Shown here: in pieces, positions 49,101 through 61,000 of the stretch
How the letters are laid out: every line of letters starts with the position of its first letter
Position numbering within the stretch: the stretch's first letter is position 1
Assembly: GCF_047495875.1 (NCBI RefSeq)
Contig: NC_092458.1
Span: 7,256,439-7,320,438 of the forward strand
Length of the DNA: 64,000 nt
Source of the DNA: Pithys albifrons albifrons
Lineage: Eukaryota > Chordata > Aves > Passeriformes > Thamnophilidae
Direction: 5' to 3'
Notes under the pieces: generated by a model
Databases searched by the model: none
Told to the model about the DNA's origin: nothing
Seen by the model: the letters and a program-made list of their open reading frames with translations, nothing else
Program-made: the position numbers and the translations under genes

Positions 49101-51233
49101 TGCCTAGAGGGAAAGCGGGTAAGAGGAGAGAGTCTGCTGCCACAGGTGAAAGCATTACCTTGCTTTGGCCAGAGACAAAAGGAATCAAAAACAGGAGCTA
49201 CTGTCTTCAGGCAAAATATCTTCAGCATCTTACCTCTTGCTGGGAGGATGATCCAACTCTGAGCTTAGCAGAATCTGAAAGTCAAAATCCCCTGCATCTC
49301 CCAGAGATTAACTGATGTTTGTCTTCCCCGTGGAGACAATTTCCAGATGATTTTCTTGCCCTGAAGTCTGTTCTCGCATAGTAGCCCCTATTAAAATCCT
49401 GATGCAGCTTTCTCCTATATAAAACTTAAAATATGTGGTGTGATAATACTCGAACCCCTGAACAATAAAAAGGCACACTTCTACACTCAGTACCTCAGCG
49501 CCTGAGAAAAGGTCAGATTCCTATTGTTTACAGCCCTCTTATTCACTAGTGGGTAAGATCTTTTCCCTTGCTTTATTCTGGATTTGTAGGATACAGGGAA
49601 GGACAAAAGATGACCAGCGTAAAAAATTTAGAGACACTAACAAAATATGATGTCCACTCTCCTTCTAAACAAGATTTTTTTATTATAAACAATTAATTTA
49701 GAATATGTTCCTATGTCAAGAAAGAACTAGACAACTATAAAAGGAAAAGAGGAGATCATGGAGGTTTGTATTTAGAGGCAGGAAGTCTTTTATAAAGAGG
49801 AACTTGTTGAACTACGTAAAATGGAAGGTTAAGTTTGGAGTAGTCTTCCTGCTGTGATTACCACCTTTCAGCTGCTCAGGTTCTTCTGGCTAATGACACA
49901 TCTCAGATGTACATACTTGACTGCGTAGTTAACGCAGGAATAAATGCATGAGCTTTGATAAAGTCAAGAAAATTATCCCCGTGAGGGAATAGAAACTCTT
50001 ATTTCCAGAGCGATGGAAGGTAACTTTTATTTAACATCATGGATTTTAACATAAAGAATGTTTTTAAATGTCCTGATTTGTGTGTCAAACACATAATGTA
50101 CAACTCCTGTAAAAATGAGTTTTCTGTTCAACATTCCAGCAGCCAAGTTGAGACTGAAGTGACCTGGTGCTGATCAGGCTACAAAAACTTATTCCTTTTT
50201 ATTAACATTATGCATAAAGGCTGCCAAGCACCACTGAGTTATCTGTTTTCTATTGCCTTGTTCTAAATTTCACACCAATAACCAGCCAAAGATCCACAAT
50301 TTGATCTTGTTTGAAGGAAGTAGTTCCGACCGCTCTTCAACCTTTAATAAGGATGGTTGGTGAGGGGTTTTTTTAGGACAATAGAAGGTAAAAAGGTAGG
50401 GTTAATTTTGATGTAATCTATTCCCTGGTCTAACCACATGGAGGCACAAGCAATTGCATCACTTCAAAAGAGAGGCTGATGCAAGGGCCAGACATAACTG
50501 CAGTGAACAAGGGGGGGGCACAGCTGCTTCTCCTGGCAGTGGTGATGGCTTCAAGTTATCAACTATGACCTTTTACTGCAGATATGGAAGTCTCTGTAGG
50601 ACCAGCTGAAGTCTGATTCATCATGAGCAACTGCCTATCCACTACTAGATAGGTATTTATGCTTACACGAATATAAAGCAGGATCAAAAATGCTACAAAG
50701 CAGAAACAGAAGTGACCCATGTTCACCACAGCGATGTGTGCACGCACGCACACATTTTTAATTACTAGTGCTCTTGTCATTCCTCCCACTCAAAAAAACC
50801 CCTACCCAACAAATATTTAAAGAATGTTAACTGTTTTCAAGGATGGAATGAAGCATGTGACTTGTCAAAATCTAGAAATGCTTTGGGACAGTGGGGGCTG
50901 TGGAAAATAAGTGGCCTTCTAAAACAGTTGTGGGAAGTTTGGCTCCGAGAGCAAGAAGCCTGACACCGGCGCCCACCCACCTTCGGCTGCTGGTCTAACG
51001 TTTCAGCGACTCTTCAGCATCAGCTGATGTTGCTACGGGATGGGTGTTTATTACAGTGCTTAACATTTTAAGAGAACCAGTAACGCCGTATACATTCTCA
51101 GTCTCAGCATATGTGTAAGTCAGCTGTTTGTGTACTAGCCAGCAGCTGGGGACAAAAGGTAAAATAAGGGCTGATTTCAGAACCTGTGGGGTTGGGGTTT
51201 TTTTGACGGCTTTATTTTCATGTCTCTTGGCTT
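43167..51233. other. Intergenic DNA upstream of RPS6KA3, no gene recognised
   Basis: No supported exon, RNA gene or clear repeat. A small imperfect 22-base duplication lies at about 44,128-44,172, a poly-A run at about 48,835-48,847 and a short CACG/CACA run at about 50,740-50,755. Base composition starts to rise only after about 50,930. Confidence 0.5.
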
Positions 51234-51453
51234 GTGGAAGTACGACTTTCCTTCTTTGAGGCAACTCCTACTCATGCACTCAAACTACATTTAAGTGATA
51301 TTGCTACAAAACCAAATTCCTACACCCTAATTCCCTTTCGTCGTTGCCTAACGATACCCTCCCTACACGGGCACCACATCCCACCCGCCTCCCGACTTCT
51401 TCTATCCGCACTTCTGTTTACGCAAACAGACCCTCCGTGTCTCCCGCTCCCAC

Positions 51454-51609
51454 CGGCCCGGCCCGGGGGGTTCCCGCAAGCCCCTCTCGGCAGCCCGGCC
51501 CAGCCCGGGGCGATTCTCGCTGCTCCTCTCGGCGGCCCGGCCCGGGGTGGTTCCCGCAGCCCCTCTCGGCAGCCCAGCCCGGCTCGGCGCTCGCTGCGGC
51601 GCCTCTGGG
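51454..51609. repeat. GC-rich degenerate tandem repeat at the promoter edge
   Basis: Four imperfect units of 37-42 bases: about 51,454-51,493, 51,494-51,535, 51,536-51,572 and 51,573-51,609. Each begins with a CCCGGCCC-type run, has a middle resembling TTCCCGCAGC and ends with CCCCTCTCGGCAG-like sequence; the fourth is the most changed. Units 1 and 3 are the closest pair. Confidence 0.85.
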
Positions 51610-51690
51610 CCCACAGCCCCCCAGGGTGTCCCGGTGCCGAGCCCCGCGTGGGGCAGCACCGGCGGGCGCAGGCGCGGCCGAGCGGCCGCC

Positions 51691-52016
51691 ATGTCGCGGC
51701 GGAAGGCGGCGGGGCCGGGGCCGGGGGAGGGCGGTGGCGGCGGCGCGGCCCCGCCCGGCGGGAGGGCGCGGGGAGGGCCGATCGCAGCGCGGCGGCGGCA
51801 GGAGGAGCAGCAGTCGCCGCCGGAGCCGCCGCCGGAGCCAGCTGGGGTGTGCTACGACCGCCGCAGCGCTCGCCGCCTGCCTCGCCGCCCCCGCCGGGGA
51901 GCGGGAACGCGGAGCGCGGAGGCTGCGAGAGCCAGGCGGGGAAGATGCCCCTGGCGCAGCTGCCGGACCCGTGGCAGAAGATGGCTGTGGAGAGCGCGGC
52001 CGAGAGCTGCACCGAG
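51691..52016 (+). other. Upstream open reading frame candidate overlapping the RPS6KA3 start
   Basis: An ATG at 51,691 in the context GCCGCCATGT (purine at -3) opens a frame that has no stop before the exon 1 donor. It is 254 bases upstream of the main start and in a different frame, so it overlaps the RPS6KA3 coding start. It encodes a Gly/Arg/Pro-rich sequence (MSRRKAAGPGPGEG...) of no known family. If the mature transcript includes it, it should lower use of the main ATG. The same bases also look like a YY1 site (GCCGCCAT), often found just downstream of transcription starts, so the frame may instead be untranslated or outside the transcript. Confidence 0.4.
51945..52016 (+). CDS. RPS6KA3: RPS6KA3 (RSK2) first coding exon
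   Basis: 24 codons from ATG 51,945 to GAG 52,016, followed by the splice donor GTACGG, so the exon ends in phase 0. The peptide MPLAQLPDPWQKMAVES is nearly identical to the N-terminus I know for mammalian RSK2, which has Ala in place of Pro7; RSK1 shares only MPLAQL, and RSK3 and RSK4 begin differently. The last seven residues (AAESCTE) differ from the mammalian sequence, which is Ser/Asp/Glu-rich there. RSK2 is a Ser/Thr kinase of about 740 residues with two kinase domains, activated by ERK1/2 and PDK1, acting in cytoplasm and nucleus on S6, CREB and histone H3, among others. None of the kinase domains lies in this exon. The main frame stays open upstream to 51,234 but has no other ATG nearby, so 51,945 is the supported start. 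The context GAAGATGC has a purine at -3. Confidence 0.9.
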
Positions 52017-55000
52017 GTACGGGGGGGTGCTGTGGGGAAAGTTGTGAGGAGGGGACGGGACCGGGGCTGCCGCTGCTGCCGTCGCTCGGGGTTCGGGCAG
52101 AATTTCCCCCCGCGGGTGTCGGGGCGGGCAGTGGGGGCAGCGGCGCCGCGGGGGGACCGGGCGGGCAGTGCAGGGCGAGCGACGGCCCCTGCGCGCCTTT
52201 CTCCTCCGCGGGGCACCGACTCAGGCCGGCACTGGCCGGCGCTCCCCGCCCGCCCGCGCCGGGGCTCGGGGCGTGTTTTCCCGGGACCGGGCTGCTCCCG
52301 GCGCACTCCCTCCCCTTCCGCCCCCTTTCCCGGGAAGGAGTAACCTGCCTCCGCGGCGGCCGCCGGCTCGGGCGCTTTTGTTCCAGAGCGGTGTCTGGTT
52401 ACTGTCACGGCGAGTTCCCCTTCCTGGGGCGGCCCCGCCGCCTCTGCGGCCCAGGGTGGGCTGGGGGGCCGTGCCCGGTGTCTTCGCCCCCCAGGCCATG
52501 CCTGTCGTCCCCCCCCTCCCCGGGCCGTGCCCGGTGTCCCCGCCGTGCCGCCGCTCCCCTGCGGCGGGCAGGGCCGTCCCCGCCCGGTGCCGCTGCCCCC
52601 TTATTTCGGCAGGATGGGGTTGCCGGCACTTTCGCAAGCGTTTGGGAAACCGCGAGGACGTTCCGCACGAGTGCAGCTCTGTGCTCGGCGGCATTGCTGG
52701 GAACATCCCCGAGGTGCCGCGCAGTGTGGGTTTCCCGCTGGCGGTAGCGGGGCGTTCGTGTTGAGCGCCTGCTCTTGTTAGACAGGACGCGTGTCAGCTT
52801 TCCTAGGCTGGGATAATGAGAGCGGCTGGAAATTAGAGCCACTTGCGTCCGAGGCCATAGAAGACTTCAGTTATGTTAATTTTTTTCCTACTACTGTGTT
52901 GGTTCGGATCTATGTAAACACTACACCTACACAGTCAGTTGTGCTTGCTCCGTGAGTTCCTCGTAGCCCACAAGGCGTGTGCTAGTTTGCGACCAGACTC
53001 CCATCTGGAAAGAAAAGGCTTCCTCTGACAGTGCAGCTTCTACCTGAATCGGCTCCAGCTGATCCGCAGCCAGGCTGCTTCAAGTGATGCTGATCTTGAA
53101 CGGTGTTCTCAGGCCAGCTCACAACAATGAGTCGCAAGGTTAGGACTCGCTCCTTCCTTAGTGAGCGAAGGAAACAGAGACCAATGCAGAGTTTCTGCAG
53201 TATCGGTATTTGTCCTTTTGATGTTTGTCTTGTCATCCTTCTTTTTAAAGTGACTGTATCTCGGGAGGTCAGAAGAACCTGCAGTTCAGATCTGGCAGGC
53301 AGATATGTCTTAAATTTTTGCCAATTACTGTAGTTACTTTTAAATTCTTTCTCATTGTTCACTGACTTCTGAAGTGATGATCTTGGATGATTGTTTTTAA
53401 ATAGGGAGTAACTGCAGTAGTGCTATGATGCTTGAAGGTGGGGCACAAGGTGATAGGAGAGATCACTTAAACTTACCATTTAGAGAAAAGATCTTAACTG
53501 TTGCTTTAGTCCTCCGTGATCAATGCATGCACACCGTGTGACTTCAGTAACAGCAAATGTGCTGGATCGGTAGCAAAAAACATTGTCGTCTGAAATGTGT
53601 GTATGTGTCTTATTATACTTTGTTACTTGTTTTAGCGTATTTCAGATGTGATTTGTTTTTAAACTGCTGTCATGAACGTCTTGAAACAAGTGTATTTTTG
53701 CCAGTTCCTAAAAAAAATAGTTAAACGCTTAAATCGACATGAATCTACAGTAGTTTATCACAAAAAACCGTCTAGAACCACTAAAAAAACATGACATGGT
53801 AATGAGCTGACAGATTTGCCCTCTAAGACTCTAGTCTAGAATAAACACTCAGTTCTTTAAAAGACCAGGCTGCACCTGTAAAAGCTGTTCAGATAATGCT
53901 CAAAAGGAAAAAGTTAGACTTAGAAAGGTTGCTTACCTGAAACGAGTCTTCAAGAAAAGCTGCTTCAGTAAAAATAGGTAAATTGAGGCCAAATACATAA
54001 ACAAACGACCTAAATACATAACTTAGATTTTTTATTTGTGTGAGTCACGTTTATGTGTAGCATAGCAATATCCTAATTACAGACCCTGTCCTGCAAGAGT
54101 ATCCTTGGACAAGAATACTTTTTACCTTCATTTGGAAACTCATTGTGATTTCAGTTATAGTTTGGTACTAATAAGATCTTTAGCTGTAACACTGAGTGAA
54201 GTTTCCACTAACCTCTCAGATTTGCTGACACACTTCTTGTAAAACTGCATTATCCATATGGAATTATAAATTATTGAGCTTTAAAATTCAGCTGAGATGC
54301 TTTCCTTGTCTTAACAACTCATTGAGTTTTTAATTGGATTTATTTTTTATTTGTTTCCCAGTGCAGTCCTGTATTTATAGTTACACCACCAAGGAGATGA
54401 TGATCTGTGTTGTGTGAGCAAGTTTAGGAGGAAGGCTGGAATACCCTTCAGTAGCTTTACTTTGGAAGTGTAGTTAACCACAAACAACTGCCATAACTTA
54501 GGTGTGCAAGACAGCAAAAGTGTAGAATGTGGTCTTTCTTAAGAAATAATGCACTTTTAGATAAAATACGACTTTATAGTTTTCAGAGATAATTCTGTTT
54601 CTACGGGTGCAAGTCAGTGATCCACATGGCATCTCTGACAGCTTTTTCAACGTGTTTAGTTGTTACACCATTTTTAAAATATTTTGTCTGTATGATGTGT
54701 GGTTTTGATTTTAAAGCTCCCTGTTTTAAATCACAACACCTTTAAAGCCTGTAAAATGATGTTGTCTCTTGCTGACTCTGGGTCTCTTCAAGATTCAAAA
54801 CAAGCATAGGTTTGTTTTTCATGGTGAGAATATGCCTGTTACTTCAAGTTATCTGCTTTCAAGCAAATTAACCATTGATGATTTGAGTTTGTATTTGGTC
54901 TGTATATACTCCCAGCTGTGTGTATTAACATCAACTGTAGTAGAATGAATACAGTTATGGCAGCCAAATTTTGGACACCACTATGCTGAAAGAGCTGGCC

Positions 55001-58000
55001 ATCATAAGGAGATGCCATTTGCTAGACTTTCTTGGAAGTGTTTGTGACAGCTATCTTTAGGAGTTTTAATTTAGGTGCTCTAAATTGGCTGTGGAGAAAG
55101 TTCATTTTTTTCCACTGCTCTTGAAAGGATTTATGGTCACCTGTTTAGGTGTCTAAATAGGTGGTATGAATGAATCTCCCTTCACAGATTTCCTGGTTTG
55201 TATTCTGTATGCAGAGTTATTTGAACCTTGTGTGAGATGAACCCCGAGCATGTAACAGTCATACTGATGCTTTAAAGAAACGGGTATAGTTTAAATTTTG
55301 CTTTGTAATTTCATTCTGATGTCAGTGTGACATTCTCTATGTCAATATATACTTCTGGCCTGGAATGTGAAATTTATCAGATGTCTTGCCACTTGTAGCC
55401 ATGAGCCTGTAGCTGCAATTGTCTCTCCACATTCTGTACTAGTGTGTATAATCAGGGCTGTACTTGTGTTCCACAGGAACAAAGGCTGTATTTACATTTG
55501 GTATAGCAAACACAGGTAAATAATTCAAAGCCGAAGTGGAATTACCTAAATAGACTGACTGGTTTGTGTGGATTTTGAAGACTATTTGCTGTCTCTCCAC
55601 TATAGGCAGAATTCTCTGCAACACTTGGCTATCGCCCCTCCTACATACCTGCTGTCAGTGCAGCGCATTCTGATGTGTTTCTTGCTGGTTTGTGGGGTGA
55701 CATTTTCTTCCACTGGGTTAAAAACAGGAATTGGAAATAGAATTCTCATCTAAATAAGCAGTATACACTGTATTCTACAAACTGCCGTGATAGACAGATA
55801 AAAGATGTTATATATATGTAAATATTCCTGAGAAACATACTATCTACATGAAGTATTTGGGAGGGGAGTGTGGTTTTTCTTCAGCTTTTTCATGTCCTTA
55901 TTGGTATCATTTTACCTGCTTTGTTTTTAGGTTAACACAGTCCTACTCCGTGACATGGTGCTGATGTCCTGTGTTCAGCTGGGTGGGGTAGGAGCAGGCA
56001 GATGAATCTCTTGAATTCAGTACCTTTATACACTGTTGTGTGCACTCTGCAGCTCTTGGTTTCCTCGTGGAGGTGTTGGGTTTGACTTCCTCGGTTGTTC
56101 TGTTAGTTTCCTTATGACATCAGCAGTTCTTATCTTGTTGTTGTTTTGTTTGTTGTAGCGTGGGCAAAGTTTCTTGCCCCAGCTGGGACACCCAACACAA
56201 AATAGATGAAAGCAGATTGACACTTTCAAAGGCTTGTCTGTTGTGTTTGCATTGACTGTGGTCTGACACACTAACTGGAGTTGTTTGTCATTTGAAATGC
56301 TTGCCTTAGAGTCACAATGATACATAGACTGAGGTGGGCGTTTAATTATTTCTGCACATCAAAAATACTAGTTTTGTGTTGACTGATCGTGGCAGTTGGC
56401 AGATCTACCACCTCTGAGAACTCATTCAGGAAACTGGTTTGGGGTCATGTTTTTTCTGTGTCATTTGATCAGGGAAGGTGTTTTGGTTTTGGGTTTTTTT
56501 TTTGTTTTTTTTTCCCCAAGTGTACTTCATAGCCATATTCCAGTAATGAAACTTCTAAACATTTTTTCAGGCAGGAGTAAAATCTTCTGATTGCCTTTTT
56601 TTTTTTATCCCGGTAACTTTCAAGCAGGGAATAATCAGTAAAACTGTAATAATTCAGTAAAACTCGGTCAGTTAGAATCTCTTCAGGGAATTTCTAAGTT
56701 TAGACAAGCTAAAGTGGTTGATTACAACAATTGCTGTGCTATATGCTTGAATATGTGATACTCTGCTACTCATTCTCTCCTTATTCCCTGAAACAAGATT
56801 AAATGCCTCACCCATTGGAAATAGAGGGGAGAAAAATCCTATGTAACAGAGGGGAAAAATAAGGCTCAGCAGCTCAGTGACCCCATCGAGCATCATTCAT
56901 GGAGTCTGTTCTTGAACTAGGAGGTGAACTCTGATTTCTGGGAACCTACTGCAGTGACCTGACCACAGAAGTTACTGATAGCTCACTCTTATCAATTAGA
57001 GTTACCATAGGTTGCCTTTGATGCAAGGATCCCCCTGTGGTATGGTTAATGCTCCACTTAACTCTTTTTGGAGGAAATGTCCTGCCATTTTAAAAAATTA
57101 TTAATTAATTTATTTATTGAGTGGAGCCATTCAATTGTCTGTAAATCAGTATGTATCTTATAAATACATTTTTTGTCTAGGTCTTTTTCCTGACACAGTT
57201 TTTCTGGTTCCATTCAATTAAATAAATGTTAAAATAAAATGAAAATAATTTAATTTCAAGCAATTATTTATTGAAATATACTTATCTATATTCATAAGAT
57301 ACGGTATTTTATTGTGATATTAAATGTCCAACAATACATATCTTTGAAAAATAAATTCATCTTTTCCTGCAGACTCAAAAGGTGGTGGTTTCAGGATGTA
57401 GGAGACCATGACGAACATTGTTTGTATTATTCCTTACATAACATATTTGCCAAAATTAGTTACTGCTAGAACTTAGATTTACATGTGAAACAATGCTTTT
57501 AACTTAACAGAGAGTCTTTCTCCTCCAGTCTTCCTGCAGCTGACTTTTGTTATGTAGGCAACTCGGAAATCCTGAATTTTAGAAAATAGTAAAGTTGTTC
57601 TGTAGCTTATTCTCTCTTCTGAGCAGAATGTATTAAATTAATAGATGCTAAAATAAGTGTAAAAGAATAATGCTTTAGTTGACTTCAGTATTAAATTTCA
57701 ACCTTTGTAATTTATTATGCAAAGATATTCTGAGAAACCAACTCGTATCTGAGAGCCTGAGTCTGCAAGGACACGAGGAATTGCAGCCTGGCTGTGCCAT
57801 GGGCTGCCCTGGCAGAGGAAGGGCCTGGCACATCCTCCCGTGTGTGCTCCGTCCCTCCGGCTGGAGCCCGGGGCTGTCAGTGAGCCTGGACTGCAGGGGC
57901 CAGGAGGGGTGAGAGGTGCTCGTGTCCTCTCGTGCCAGCACAGTCTTGGTGGTAGAATGTGTTCACTGTCAGGTGCTGGAGTCACTCTTAAGATTGTGTG

Positions 58001-61000
58001 TTCCTGCAGAGAAGGAATTTCTTTATTTTCAAATGGGCAGCAATGGTTGGATATATTGAAGTGAGTGATTTCTGCATTTGTATTTCTTCCTCTTTGGAGC
58101 AGATGGACAGAGAAAAGGTGATACGGGGCTTTTTTGTTTTACTACAGCTGTTGAATTGATGTGTGAAGTATAATAATTTACCACCCATTTGCTCGCACAG
58201 CTGGGGAACTAAAGGAGACTTTCACTTAACTGTCCTTTTTTTTGTCTTTTCTTGTATTTTGATTTCCTGAGCGCATGTGACTTGGAGCTGGTTTTAGCTA
58301 AGGAAGTGGTTGGCCAGGACAAAGATTTTATGATAGTGTATGTCCAGCATCTTGGATAATGTCATGGCACTTGTTTGACTTCAAGGTGAGTTAATTCAGA
58401 GTAAAACTCCCTGAGAGCTGCAGAGCTTTTTAGATTCCTTTTCTGACCTGACTTGGCACTGTGCTGAACAAATGCCAGTGCCAAGGAAAGCCTCGCTGTG
58501 CAGGAAAGGGGACTGATTATTGTTAAACTATACTCTTGAGTCATATTAGATAAGAAGGTGGTAAAGTAGATAGGATTTACGAAATCACATAGTTAAAGTT
58601 GCCCAAGTATCCTCACTTAAGGAAGTTTGGCTTTGTACCTGAGTGATCTGCATGTTAATGGCTTTTATCTGAGGTTGATTGTCTATGGAGAGGCAAGTTT
58701 CAACATCCTGTTGTTTAATACTCAGCAAAGTCACCTTAGTCAATAAAGTCAGAATAAATTATATGGACTTCATGGAACCTGAAATAATAAAATTTTTGTA
58801 AAATAAATAATTGCAGTAATTTTATGTTTCATAATAATAAAGACTCATGGTTTTAGTTTCTTGATTTTTCAAAAAAGCATTAATGATTTTTTAATACTTG
58901 CATGTACTATTTCTAACATTATATGCAAAATGTATTGAATATATGCTATGAGAGAACAGCTGAAGAAGTCTAAGATGATAACTCACTTCTGCTGTTTACA
59001 TCTAGTAAATTTTAATCAGGTCAGGATTTAGGTAAGTGCTTTGGATCTGTGTGGCTTCACAGCTCAGGAGTTCAGGCACAAGTCATTCATTCAGATCCTA
59101 TTAAAGCCTTATATTTTATTTAAGCACTGGAAGAGATTGTGAAAACTGAAGATTTAAGAAGGGCTTAGACATCTTGTGAGCAACATTGTAGAAACAGCTG
59201 ATCATGCCTTGGTGCACAGAGACCTCTTGGATGACCTCGTAAGGCCTTCTCAGTCTATTTCCAACTATTTTTCTGCAGACCCACAAATTTTTTCTCAGGG
59301 AGCTCTTTGCTGCTTAGAATAGCAGGTTTGAGCGTGTTCAGTTCAAAAGGGTTTTGCTGAATGTAGTTCCACACGGCGCCTTGTGTTGCAAACAGCACAT
59401 TTGTTGTGAATGTTTCATGGGAATGCTGCGTTCTGAGCAGCCTTGAAAGGAGCCAGGAGCATCATGATTACAGCTTCTCTCTGCTGAAGAACCTCCTGGT
59501 TCTTGAGCTGCGTTTGTCAGTTCAGAGTCCCTTGAAAACACCAGAGAGTAAGTGCTCAGATCTATATATGCCCAGTACTTTAATGACTTAAGTAGGAAAT
59601 ATACTGAAAGTTTGTTTGTTTAAATCTCACAGCAATGCTTAGAAGTTGTTGGGTAAATCTGGTGGCTGAAAACTAGGAACTGAGAGAAACTTGATTGCCT
59701 GTGTTACTCTTGGCATGTTAAAACTTCAACATAACTATTTTTATGTGATCTGATTCGGACATTTGGGGGTTTCTTTCCTTATTTTTGTACTCAAAGCATC
59801 ATGCTGCTCTAAGACTGTTTATAATTTTTGATTTATCCACTTGTTAAACCTACGGATGTAAAACTTTTAAAATTATGTCTTAATTTGGTTTTATGGCTGT
59901 GCTAAAAGGCACCAATTACATGGAAAAGCAAATAGTGTTCATAGTAGTACATAGTGTTCCAAACTATGTTCCCAGTATAAGGACTGGTTACTAATTTATA
60001 TGCTCAAGTCCAATATTAATAATTAGGTAATATTGAGTTTAATGGCTGAAGAATTATTCCAAAAGCCATAACTGGTAACAGTTTCATAAGAGGTTTTAAA
60101 AGAGCTGACAGTCATAGTTGGGTGCAAAAATTAAAATATTTGGCAGGAAGAATACTTAAACATCCCCAAATATTCTAGCAATGGCCTAAATGCAAAGGAG
60201 AGTGGGGTAGAAAAAGATACTTGGTGGTGTCTAATATCAGAAAAGCTGTGGGAACAAACTCATGTCCTTCAGGAAAAAAATCTTGCAGACTGTAGAAAAG
60301 AACATAAAGTTTAGCAAGGTAAGTCCAAATTAGTGGAACTTTGATTTGCAAACAGAATGGAAGAACGGAGATTCTAAACTAAATCTAAAAACTTCAGGTG
60401 TATCCTGTCTCTGATGTTATTGGTGAAAACAGTGGGAAAATAGAAAAAATTAGTACTACAGGAAACAATGATTTGCCTACTTAATATTTCAATTAATATG
60501 GTTTAGATGCCTGTAAAAAAACAGTGTGAAGGGAGTGATGGGTGCTTGATATTACTATTAAATCAAGGTATCCTGTCCCAGATCGGTGACTGCAAACTGT
60601 ATTTGTCAATACAGACAGTGCCTTTTATATACAAAATTCATCATGTGGATCCAGTGCTAATCAGAAGGGTAGGTGGGAAAAGGCATTAGGTTTATTGTGC
60701 AAGAGCCCAAGATAGTTTAGTTTTGTAGGACTTTTGAGATTAATTGCATCTCTAGCAGTAAATGTACTTTTTAAATTGTGGTTCCAAGTGACATTAAGAC
60801 TTGCAGATCAATAAATAGCTGTAGTATGTAAAGTGCAGGATATTCGCTGCTTCACAGGATGTGGTGAATTGATTGTGGGTGGGATGTGGGCTACATTTCT
60901 TGATGTACTTTGTTCTTAAGAAGAATTTGGTATCATTGTAGTTTCTCGGTACCAATACCTTACAGATACACCCCTCCTTGCTGCCTCATGGTCCCTGTGG

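Larger units (their letters stand above)
51440..52780. promoter_or_regulatory. RPS6KA3: CpG island promoter of RPS6KA3
   Basis: About 1.3 kb of very GC-rich, CpG-dense DNA in AT-rich surroundings, spanning the first coding exon and both its flanks. There is no TATA box at a fitting place. Several GC boxes of the Sp1 type occur (for example CCCCGCCCGGCGGG near 51,750 and GGGCGG near 51,730), as usual for housekeeping-type promoters. The transcription start cannot be placed exactly; it must lie upstream of 51,945, probably between about 51,600 and 51,900. Long open frames on both strands here result from the lack of AT-rich stop codons and are not genes. Confidence 0.9.

Noticed and set aside
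51234..52842. Several open frames of 120-467 codons on both strands of the CpG island
   Set aside because: They overlap in all frames, are Gly/Ala/Pro/Arg-rich and reflect the lack of AT-rich stop codons in GC-rich DNA. Only the 24 codons from 51,945 match a known protein.
53118..53333. Possible alternative exon in intron 1 (AG followed by an ATG and a short frame)
   Set aside because: The frame has no resemblance to any RSK isoform I know and no clear donor. Acceptor-like TTCTCAG is common by chance.
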